16,436 bases of DNA from CAZIKB01 sp964539665 (GTDB lineage: Bacteria > Zhuqueibacterota > Zhuqueibacteria > Oceanimicrobiales > Oceanimicrobiaceae), in the NCBI GenBank assembly GCA_964539665.1, contig CAZIKB010000133.1, forward strand, positions 1 to 16,436, in the 5' to 3' direction. Shown in pieces: positions 1 to 6,374 of this stretch. The position numbers were made by a program, and so were the translations under genes. Each line of letters begins with the position of its first letter. Within the stretch, counting starts at the first letter, position 1. The notes under the pieces are model-generated. The model made no database searches. It saw only the letters and a list, made by a program, of their open reading frames with translations, and was not told the origin of the DNA.

Positions 1-782
1 AACTCGATGGTGAGTGTGCCACCCTTTTCTTCCATGGCCTGATAGGCGTTGGTACATAAATTTAGTATGACCTGGTGCATTTGCGACGCATCGGCTAAAA
101 CTTTGTCGCAGGAATCGTCAATTCGCTGTCGAATTTCAATCGTGGCTGGGATAGATGATCGCAGCAGTTTCAGCGTTTCTTTAGCGATTAATTGTAAGCC
201 GAACGGCTTCCGTTCCTTTTCAATTTGTCGGCTAAACAACAATATTTGCGCTACCAGTTCTTTGGCTCGGTTTGCTCCTGCTAAAATATGCTCCAAATCT
301 TCAAATAATGGATTGTTTGACGACAGGCTGGACAAAGCCATATCAGTGTAGCCCATAATTGGCATCAGGATATTATTGAAATCGTGGGCAATACCGCCGG
401 CCAGGGTGCCGATGGTTTCCAATTTCTGGGAACGGCGAAGATGCTCTTGCAGCTTGACTTTTTCCTTTTCAGCCTGCTTGAGTTTGGTGATATCTATTGC
501 TGTGGCGGCCATATATTGGGGGGTGCCGTTCTCGTCCGTCATTATAATGCCGCTCATCAGCATGGGGAATTCCGTGCTGTCCTTGTGCGTGTGCCATACC
601 TCGGTGGAGTTGTAGCTCCCATCTTTCATCAGAGTTTCGATGAGCTGACGGACAGTTTCCATCTGTTTCTCGTTGTGAAACACAGTCAAACTCTGTCCGA
701 CCAATTCATCGGAAGTGTATCCGTGGACTCGCGCGAAGTAATCGTTAACATAAGTAATCTTGCCCTGAAGGTTGGCAATGGC
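1..782 (-). pseudogene. C-terminal part of PAS sensor histidine kinase, cut off from its N-terminus by a stop codon and truncated by the window edge
   Basis: Reading on in the same frame past the TAA at 783-785 gives an uninterrupted kinase C-terminus. It starts with the rest of a fourth PAS domain (AIANLQGKITYVND...), then a PAS C-terminal motif (ATAIDITKLKQAE), then a dimerisation/phosphoacceptor HisKA domain with H-box GGIAHDFNNIL (phosphoacceptor His codon at 384-386). The beginning of the HATPase N-box (VILNLCTNAYQAM) is reached just before the window edge. The HDFNN form of the H-box is common in PAS-rich kinases of the NtrB-like and hybrid types. No frame change is needed, so a single base change explains the break. 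No good start codon with a ribosome site is seen just after the stop, so separate translation is doubtful. The response regulator, or a receiver domain, would lie left of the window. Confidence 0.8.
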
Positions 783-2081
783 TTAGCCGTGCACGGCTCT
801 GTCCGAGATGGTCCTGAATTTCTTGATTTCATCTTCCGCCCGCTTGCGCTCTGTGATGTCTCTTGCGACACCAATTACCCCAATAATTAACTCCTGCTCA
901 TCTTTTAAAGGAAAATTGTGGTATTCGCATAGTTTCCCAGTATCTTTGAAAGCTAATTCACGGATTGGACTTTCACCCTTTGTGGTTCTGGAATAAAGAT
1001 CTATCGCTTTTTCCAAGTTTTCTTTTTCAAAAAGAGGTGCAAAAGACTTACCGATAAATTCTTCCACCTTATGCCCTGATAATTCCTCGAAGATACGATT
1101 TAGAAACGTTATATTACCATCTAAATCGCATGTGTACGCCAAGTCCGAAGAATTCTCAAGTACGATCTTGTATCTTTCAAGTTGTTTTTCAGCCATCTTA
1201 CGCTCGGTGATGTCTTGCACGAGTGATGCAACGCCCATAACGTTTCCATCATTATCGGTGAGCGGAGTATTATTCCATTCACAGATGATGGTTTCCCCTT
1301 TTTTGGTGAAGTTTTCGTTGATGTTGTGGGCGCCTCCTTTCTGTATTAATAGGGCTTTCCAAACGTTATCTACGAGTTCTCGTGCAGATTCAGGCACGAT
1401 TAATTCAGCGGCATGCTTTCCCATAGCCTCTCTCTTCGAATATCCAAAAGTCTTAACAGCGGCGGTATTCCATTCTGAAACATTGAAGTTATGATCCCAC
1501 TCTATGTATGCGACAGGAGTGTTTTGCAGATGAAAAGATAGCTTTCGAACGGATTCCCTGAGTGCCTCCTCCGCCCGCTTGCGTTCGGTGATGTTTTTGA
1601 AGGTTGTGTAAACTTGGTAGGGTTTCTCTTCTTCTGGCCTGAATTGTGGGACAGCATCGATGCTTATCCAGCGGTGTTTTTCCTCACCAGGATGAAAGAT
1701 CCCCATCACCACATCGTGAACCGGTTGTCTCGTTTTTAAGGAAACTAGAGAAGGGTGCGTTTCCCCTGGGAAATCTGAGCCGTCTTCATGAATGGCCTGC
1801 CAACGTGGGTCAACTGAAGTGCGACCCTGCATCTGATCAAGCGTCAATCCTAAAATACGTTCTGCGGCCGGGTTGGCTGAGATTATCTGTCCATCTGCGG
1901 TTTGATAAACCACGCCAAGGGTCATTGTTTCAAACAAAATGCGGTATTTTTCCTCACTTTCCCGTAGCACTTCGTCTGTGGTTCCCAATCCGGTTTCAGA
2001 CTGTTCCAATTCAGAAACGCGCCGGCGCATTTTCTTCAATTCGGCAATAAGTTGAGCTTTGGTTTTTTTTTGGTCTTTCAT
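783..2081 (-). CDS. Multi-PAS sensor protein, N-terminal part of an interrupted histidine kinase
   Basis: This 432-residue frame holds the sensory half of the kinase. A charged coiled-coil N-terminus (about residues 1-45) is followed by three PAS domains at about 46-170, 176-298 and 300-420. Each ends in the DITERK-type helix that links PAS units (NITERKRAEE, DITERKMAEK, DITERKRAED). A fourth PAS begins (KFRTISDRAVHG) and is cut by TAA. No membrane segment is visible, so sensing is probably cytoplasmic, of a small molecule or redox state; the ligand cannot be told. The ATG at 2079-2081 has a clear ribosome site (TTGGAG, 7 bases upstream). In this state the product would have no kinase domain. 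It may be a pseudogene, a sequencing error, or a free PAS protein; the intact downstream half favours a recent mutation or an error. Confidence 0.85.
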   Translation of the reverse strand: MKDQKKTKAQLIAELKKMRRRVSELEQSETGLGTTDEVLRESEEKYRILFETMTLGVVYQTADGQIISANPAAERILGLTLDQMQGRTSVDPRWQAIHEDGSDFPGETHPSLVSLKTRQPVHDVVMGIFHPGEEKHRWISIDAVPQFRPEEEKPYQVYTTFKNITERKRAEEALRESVRKLSFHLQNTPVAYIEWDHNFNVSEWNTAAVKTFGYSKREAMGKHAAELIVPESARELVDNVWKALLIQKGGAHNINENFTKKGETIICEWNNTPLTDNDGNVMGVASLVQDITERKMAEKQLERYKIVLENSSDLAYTCDLDGNITFLNRIFEELSGHKVEEFIGKSFAPLFEKENLEKAIDLYSRTTKGESPIRELAFKDTGKLCEYHNFPLKDEQELIIGVIGVARDITERKRAEDEIKKFRTISDRAVHG

Positions 2082-2098
2082 GTTATTACTCCAAGTGG

Positions 2099-2121
2099 GT
2101 TACATTTTCTTTTGATGTAAC
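2099..2121. promoter_or_regulatory. Inverted repeat upstream of the PAS kinase
   Basis: GTTACAT at 2099-2105 and ATGTAAC at 2115-2121 form a perfect 7-bp inverted repeat with a 9-base A/T-rich spacer. It lies 17-40 bases upstream of the kinase ATG, between the start and an AT-rich region that could hold the promoter. The position and two-fold symmetry fit a repressor or activator site. A weak hairpin in the leader is the alternative. No regulator can be named. Confidence 0.3.
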
Positions 2122-2190
2122 ACGATTTATTACAATTATTGGGATAACAAGTATATTCTATAATTTTTAAATCTATTGAACGTGTGCGAC

Positions 2191-2269
2191 GATTAACGAC
2201 AAAGCTCATCTGCCGCCACTGAATGCAGCGAAAAAATGTCAGGTGGAACGATTTGCTATATGGTTATTT
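2191..2269 (-). repeat. Candidate attC recombination site (79 bp) at the end of the TfoX cassette
   Basis: On the minus strand the site runs from AAATAAC to GTTAATC. The outer arms pair imperfectly: 12 of 17 positions match between TAACCATATAGCAAATC and the reverse complement of the other arm, with the AAC/GTT boxes and an inner AGC/GCT box both kept and 5 bases between them. Inside is a second hairpin, CCACCTGA/TTCAGTGG, with one bulged base. This is the layout of integron attC sites: R and L boxes, extra-helical bases, 60-140 bp. The GTTAATC box departs from the GTTRRRY consensus at one base. The site lies 28 bases after the micro-ORF stop, where a cassette's attC would be. Confidence 0.45.
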
Positions 2270-2297
2270 GTTGTCCTATTACTATTTTACCAATAAT

Positions 2298-2351
2298 TTA
2301 ATCTTCTACTTTCTCCATCGGCATTTCACAAGCGATACATGATTTCTCCAT
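2298..2351 (-). CDS. 17-codon CxxC micro-ORF coupled to the TfoX gene, possible truncated zinc-ribbon protein
   Basis: The ATG shares its A with the TAA of the TfoX gene (TAATG), so translation is probably coupled. The 17-residue product, MEKSCIACEMPMEKVED, resembles the first residues of small putative zinc-ribbon proteins that begin with a CxxCGMPM-type sequence followed by EKPEDF or similar. Those proteins have a second pair of cysteines further on; here a TAA follows directly and nothing after it in frame continues the family. It is therefore either a decayed zinc-ribbon gene cut at the cassette end or a genuine micropeptide. The family resemblance is from memory; the overlap and the CxxC are seen directly. 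Confidence 0.4.
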   Translation of the reverse strand: MEKSCIACEMPMEKVED

Positions 2352-2686
2352 TATTTCCCTCTTTTTTTCTTCTTTTTGGGTTTTGGTTCAGGAAGCTCTT
2401 TAACCGTGATCCTTATTAAATTACTAAACCATTCTCTATCTTCAAGTTTGTCTTCAATAAGAAAATTCAACTTTGCCCCCGGGTATGGTGGAGCCTCAAC
2501 CACATCTCCAATAAAAGATCTTCCTGCCTCAGTTGGCTTTACAAATAGTTGGTTATCACACACCAGGGCAAATATTTTGCTGTCACAATAAATTGCGTAC
2601 TCCCCAAACATTTTTCTGTATGTAATTACACCTGCATTTTCTATTTGATCTACAATGAACTGAACAAAACTTAAATCTGATGCCAT
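2351..2686 (-). CDS. TfoX N-terminal-domain protein
   Basis: The 111-residue protein is a stand-alone TfoX N-terminal domain. It shows the family's typical pattern: an early helix (FVQFIVDQIE), then MFGEYAIYCDSKIFALV, a strand with LFVKPTEAGR, and APPYPGAKLNFLIED. The C-terminus is a strongly basic tail (EPKPKKKKKRGK), suggesting nucleic-acid contact. In TfoX/Sxy of Gammaproteobacteria this domain is joined to a C-terminal domain and controls competence; single-domain forms are widespread and their role is unknown, so no competence role is claimed. A ribosome site (AAGGAA) lies a few bases upstream of the ATG. The gene sits between two attC-like palindromes and its stop codon overlaps the start of a CxxC micro-ORF, so it looks like the body of a gene cassette. 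Confidence 0.85.
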   Translation of the reverse strand: MASDLSFVQFIVDQIENAGVITYRKMFGEYAIYCDSKIFALVCDNQLFVKPTEAGRSFIGDVVEAPPYPGAKLNFLIEDKLEDREWFSNLIRITVKELPEPKPKKKKKRGK

Positions 2687-2721
2687 TTTGTTTCCTTTTT
2701 ATTCTCTGGTGGTGGTTTTAC

Positions 2722-2851
2722 ACCTAACGGCAGAAATAAGCTGCGGGAACTTACGGATCACTGCACTTTGGACTTTTGAAAATCGTTTTGCGAGATCCGA
2801 AAATTCAAATTCGCACATCGCTGTTCCAATCGCTTGATTTTTTTGTTAGAA
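2722..2851 (-). repeat. Candidate attC recombination site (130 bp) between the propeller and TfoX cassettes
   Basis: On the minus strand the site starts with TTCTAAC, 6 bases after the propeller stop codon, and ends with GTTAGGT, which fits the GTTRRRY core exactly. The arms share CTAAC, nine bases, then AAGC when one is reverse-complemented against the other, giving paired R and L boxes. An inner CGGATC/GATCCG pair adds to the folded structure. The start codon of the next gene follows 36 bases after the GTTAGGT. As expected for a true cassette, the left end (GGTTTCTAAC) is complementary, apart from one extra base, to the other end of the same cassette at 3882-3890 (GTTAGAACC on the minus strand), so a circularised cassette would have a fully paired site. 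Confidence 0.5.
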
Positions 2852-2857
2852 ACCGAT

Positions 2858-3856
2858 TTAATAAATGCAGGGATTTCCGCCCGGTCCCAATTTTCTTAGA
2901 CTACTGCCATCAGAATCCATACTGTATATATAAAAATGATTATTTTCATAAGAAGAAAAAAGTATTTTGCTATCATTTGAAAAAAATTGAGGAACAAAAT
3001 CATATTTGTTTTTGGTTAAAGTTTTGCGATTTTCCCCATTTTTGTTAATTATATGAACTTCACGTTTTTCACCTTGAACTTTTACTGTGATAAAAACTAT
3101 TTTCTGTCCATCAGAAGAAAATCTTGGAGTGCATTCATCATATTGATCATTTGTAAGATTTATTTTATTACTGCCATCTATATTCATCAGATAAATATTA
3201 TGATTACTTTCATAAATTATTTGTAAACCATCTGGTGAAAATTGAGGATGAATATTCCAATTTGAATCGGTTAATTGTCTTTGATTATTACCTTCTGAAT
3301 CCATTATAAAAATGTTATAGTTTCCATTTACGTGAGATTCAAACAATATTTTTGAACCACTAGGAGAAAACTTTGGATTTGTATTCCAGCAATTATTATT
3401 TGTTAATTGTTTTATTTGATTTCCATTAATATCCATAATAAAGATATCACAATTATCAGTTCTCGTTGAAGAATAAATTATTTTATTATTAGCAGGTGAA
3501 AATTGGGGAAACCAATCTTTTTCGGTATCATCTGTAACTCTATCGATTTTTTTGCTAGGCAAAGCCATAACATTAATTATAGAGAAATCATACATTAATC
3601 CCCCACTTGCCGTTATATCCTTAAGACCCTGTGTTTCAAATAGTAAATATTTTCCATTGCTTGAAATTTTAGGATTATTATTATCATATTTACTGAAGGT
3701 TAATTGAGTTTTATTTGAACCATCATAATTAATTTTGTAAATATCTCCATAAAGAGAATAGTAGATTCCATTTGAATTTAAAATTCTAATTGACTCTGTT
3801 GGAGATTCACATGAGAGCATATAACTGATAATAACAAAAAGTAATATCTTTTTCAT
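2858..3856 (-). CDS. TolB-like beta-propeller (PD40) lipoprotein
   Basis: A 332-residue lipoprotein: a short signal peptide ends in YMLSC with the lipidated Cys at about residue 16. The rest is about six repeats of roughly 40-45 residues of the PD40/WD40-like type, with recurring FSPDG-like turns (SSNGKYLLFE, SPSGSKILFE, SPDGLQIIYE, SSDGQKIVF) alternating with IFIMD.DGN/QLT motifs. TolB and many outer-membrane-associated proteins share this fold, which usually mediates protein or peptidoglycan contacts in the periplasm; the partner here is unknown. The coding sequence is clearly more AT-rich than its neighbours and it is bounded by the ends of a candidate integron cassette, both signs of transfer. 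A promoter could lie in the AT-rich leader, but none is convincing. Confidence 0.85.
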   Translation of the reverse strand: MKKILLFVIISYMLSCESPTESIRILNSNGIYYSLYGDIYKINYDGSNKTQLTFSKYDNNNPKISSNGKYLLFETQGLKDITASGGLMYDFSIINVMALPSKKIDRVTDDTEKDWFPQFSPANNKIIYSSTRTDNCDIFIMDINGNQIKQLTNNNCWNTNPKFSPSGSKILFESHVNGNYNIFIMDSEGNNQRQLTDSNWNIHPQFSPDGLQIIYESNHNIYLMNIDGSNKINLTNDQYDECTPRFSSDGQKIVFITVKVQGEKREVHIINKNGENRKTLTKNKYDFVPQFFSNDSKILFSSYENNHFYIYSMDSDGSSLRKLGPGGNPCIY

Positions 3857-3881
3857 TATTAAATTTCCTATATTTAATTAA

Positions 3882-3895
3882 GGTTCTAACAAGCG
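3882..3895 (-). other. Cassette boundary (R' box) upstream of the propeller gene
   Basis: On the minus strand this reads CGCTTGTTAGAACC. The CGCTTGTTAG form is typical of the right end of integron recombination sites. The presumed cut, between G (3890) and T (3889), would be the left end of the propeller cassette. The sequence is complementary to the start of the attC candidate at 2845-2854. The other half of the site, expected 60-130 bases further upstream, was not found, so this may be an attI-type or eroded junction. Confidence 0.4.
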
Positions 3896-4211
3896 AGTGT
3901 GCAGATCATGATAACATTTATTTTGTAATGAAAAACAGAAGCTCAGAAATTACAGTATATATACCGTCAATCAATAACAGGCACAAATATCTAATATTAG
4001 TTGGTGTTTGCCCAAAAACACAATTCTTGCTGTCAAGGAGATTGCTTCGATAAAAAACATCTCGCAAAGACTGTAAACGGCTCCGATACCCTATGTGCCA
4101 GGTTAAGATAGTTATTAACCTTTGCGAAATCAAGAAAAAAGTATAAATTGCTGTGAATTTGCAGAAGCGCAGCGGAGGTGAGTTTCGCTGAATTGAGTTT
4201 TTAAAGCTTGC
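3896..4211. other. Gap between the cassette boundary and the ABC-F gene
   Basis: The region holds no convincing gene. The 71-codon minus-strand frame at 3918-4133 has no family features, no ribosome site and runs through a repeat fragment. TCAAGGAGATTGCTTCG at 4033-4049 matches, apart from one base, the right arm of the palindromic repeat at 9143-9231; the ATCTCGCAAAGAC following it may be a worn remainder. A short hairpin, CAGCG/CGCTG, near 4171-4191 lies after the ABC-F stop but has no T-run. Confidence 0.4.
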
Positions 4212-6068
4212 CTATTCTAATAAGGCATTCAGTTTATTTTGAAATTCGAGACTTTCTTTTTCGTAGGTACTGGTTATTTTATCCAGCTCATCGTACATTT
4301 CATCTATCTGAGGGCGCAGGACATTATTTTTTTTCGGCAGTTCGGCGATTGCCGTGATATCTCCTTCATTTGAAGCTTTCACCAGAAGCTTTGTGTTGCT
4401 ATGAAATTCGGCTTCAAACCGGCTTATGGTACTTTCAAGATGTTTCATCTTTTCTGCCATAGGTCTCAGGACCCTGGCTTTTTCCTGAAGCAGATCAGCT
4501 TTTATTTTTTTCAAGACCTTGCGATCCTTTTCATACGAACTTTTAGCAGATTTTTTCTGGACTGATTTTTTGAGGTCAGTTTCATCCTGCCATCCTACCG
4601 TGTCAAGAAAGTCCTGGTAGGTTCCTTCAAAAATGGACAGGGTATCTTTGTCAAAGATTAACAGGCGGGTCGCGAGAGCATGCAGGTACATTTCGTTGTG
4701 TGTAACCATAATAACAGAGCCTTGAAACTCATCAATTGCTTCGATAAGAGAATCGCAGGATTCCAGGTCGAGATGATTCGTCGGTTCATCCAAAAGGAGC
4801 AGGTGGCACGGAGTAATGAGAAGTTTTCCCAGCAGAAGCCGGCTTTTTTCACCACCCGATATTACAGATATTTTTTTTAAAGCAGCATCTCCGGAAAACA
4901 GCATGGCTCCGGCAATATTTCTTGCTGTTTGTGGAAGACATTCAGAGTCCGCGCACATTAACTCGTCAAGAACAGTTCTATTAGCTTGTAATTTTGCAAC
5001 ATTGGTTTGACCGAAGAAACCCGTTTTCAGGTTCGGGTGTTTTATTATTTTCCCTTTTAAAGGCTCGAGTTCGCCTGCCAAAATTCTTAACAAAGTTGAT
5101 TTCCCTTTGCCATTTTTTCCAATAACGCAGATTCTTTCTCCTTTCCCGATGTTGATGGAGAACTTGTCAATCAGATACGGCGCCTCGCCTGAAAAAGAAA
5201 AAGAGAGGTCGTTTACTGCTAACATTTGCGCCGCGGAAAATTGAGCCGAATTGAATGAGAAATCAAGATTTTCAGTTTTTTCAAGTTTTTCAAGTTTTTT
5301 CTGTTTCTCAAGGGTTTTGACGCGCGATTGCACCATGCCGCCCAGTCTCGCCTTTGCTCTGAATCGCCTGATGAACAGCTCGGTCTGTTTTCTCTTCTTT
5401 TCATCATTGAGCCGGGTTTTTTCGTATATTTCTTCTTCCTGGGCTAACTGATTATAGATTTTTTCCGTTTTGCCTTCTACTTTTCTTACCCGCTGCCGGT
5501 GAATAATCATGGTGTGTGTGGTTACGCTGTCCATAAACTGGCGGTCGTGGGTAATAAGCAAGAGTTCATTTTCCCAGGATTTCAAAAAATTTGTCAGCCA
5601 GCGTATGGCGACAATATCGAGGTAGTTATTCGGTTCGTCAAGCAGCAGGATGTCAGGATTTGCTATCAGCACTTTTGCCAGATTGAGCCGTATTTGAAAG
5701 CCGCCTGAAAAAATTGACGGGTGTTTTTGCGTATCGTCTTTTGAGAATCCCAGACCGGCAAGGGTTTTTTCAACCTTCCATTCAGCGCTTTTTTCGGTTT
5801 CATGAAGGGCGAGGCATCCTTCCTTCAGCACGGTATCCTGGCTAAAATGTATATGCTGCTCAAGATAGCCGATGCGGTAATCACGAGGCATGGAAATAGA
5901 ACCTTCATCTGACTCAATGCTGCCCAGAATCATTTGCATCAGTGTGGTTTTTCCGTAACCGTTTCTTCCTACCAAACCTATTTTCTCGCCGCAATTTATA
6001 TTGAAGCTCAACTCTTTAAAAAGAACCTGCTTTCCGTATGACTTCTTTAGATTCGTAACCTTAAGCAT
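4212..6068 (-). CDS. ABC-F family ATPase (Uup/YheS/EttA-like)
   Basis: A 618-residue protein with two ATP-binding cassettes and no membrane segments, as in the ABC-F class that acts on ribosomes in translation rescue or antibiotic protection. Cassette 1: Walker A GRNGYGKTT (about 34-42), signature FSGGFQIRLNLAKVL (120-134), Walker B ILLLDEPNNYLD (140-151), H-loop THD (173-175). Then comes the long charged linker (about 200-265) that contacts the P-site tRNA in known members. Cassette 2: GKNGKGKST (317-325), ISGGEKSRLLLG (403-414), LLLLDEPTNHLD (423-434), THN. The C-terminus (about 500-618) is a coiled coil as in Uup-like members. Both catalytic Glu are present. The first Walker B has NNYLD in place of the usual TNHLD. 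Whether it is housekeeping or a resistance factor cannot be told. It is divergent from the racemase gene. The ribosome site is weak (AAGGAAA, about 14 bases upstream). Confidence 0.93.
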   Translation of the reverse strand: MLKVTNLKKSYGKQVLFKELSFNINCGEKIGLVGRNGYGKTTLMQMILGSIESDEGSISMPRDYRIGYLEQHIHFSQDTVLKEGCLALHETEKSAEWKVEKTLAGLGFSKDDTQKHPSIFSGGFQIRLNLAKVLIANPDILLLDEPNNYLDIVAIRWLTNFLKSWENELLLITHDRQFMDSVTTHTMIIHRQRVRKVEGKTEKIYNQLAQEEEIYEKTRLNDEKKRKQTELFIRRFRAKARLGGMVQSRVKTLEKQKKLEKLEKTENLDFSFNSAQFSAAQMLAVNDLSFSFSGEAPYLIDKFSINIGKGERICVIGKNGKGKSTLLRILAGELEPLKGKIIKHPNLKTGFFGQTNVAKLQANRTVLDELMCADSECLPQTARNIAGAMLFSGDAALKKISVISGGEKSRLLLGKLLITPCHLLLLDEPTNHLDLESCDSLIEAIDEFQGSVIMVTHNEMYLHALATRLLIFDKDTLSIFEGTYQDFLDTVGWQDETDLKKSVQKKSAKSSYEKDRKVLKKIKADLLQEKARVLRPMAEKMKHLESTISRFEAEFHSNTKLLVKASNEGDITAIAELPKKNNVLRPQIDEMYDELDKITSTYEKESLEFQNKLNALLE

Positions 6069-6374
6069 TAGCTATAGCGTTTTTCCTTTGCAAGATAGAT
6101 TGACCCGAATATTTATTCCCTGTTCGTTCGAAATGGCATTATTATTGAGTCTTCGTTTAGACTCCAATTAGCATTAAAAATTGGAAGCAATTTACGGCAG
6201 AAAAACTATTTTTCCAACAATAATCTTTCTGACCTGATTTGTAGAATGGCCAATCAGATCTTTAGTCATTTGCAAAAAAAATTGTTGATTATGTGGAAGG
6301 AAAAGTTTATTTAATCAATTAATATCTTGCTATTCAGAAAATTGCTGAAAAAACTATATCAGGAGGGAATTGAT
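6069..6374. promoter_or_regulatory. Divergent intergenic region between ABC-F and racemase genes
   Basis: This 306-base AT-rich region must hold the promoters of both flanking genes. No -35/-10 pair stands out on either strand. The only strong signal is the ribosome site AGGAGGGA at 6361-6368, six bases before the racemase ATG at 6375. It argues against starting that gene at the in-frame ATG at 6327, which would put the site inside the coding region. Confidence 0.45.

Noticed and set aside
384..890. 168-codon plus-strand frame opposite the kinase
   Set aside because: It is the antisense shadow of the histidine kinase, whose minus-strand frame has clear PAS and HisKA motifs.
3918..4133. 71-codon minus-strand frame upstream of the propeller cassette
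   Set aside because: No ribosome site and no recognisable protein pattern; it crosses the repeat fragment at 4033-4049. Chance frame.
6327..6374. Earlier in-frame ATG for the racemase gene
   Set aside because: It would put the AGGAGGG ribosome site inside the gene and add 16 residues in front of a complete Tat signal.
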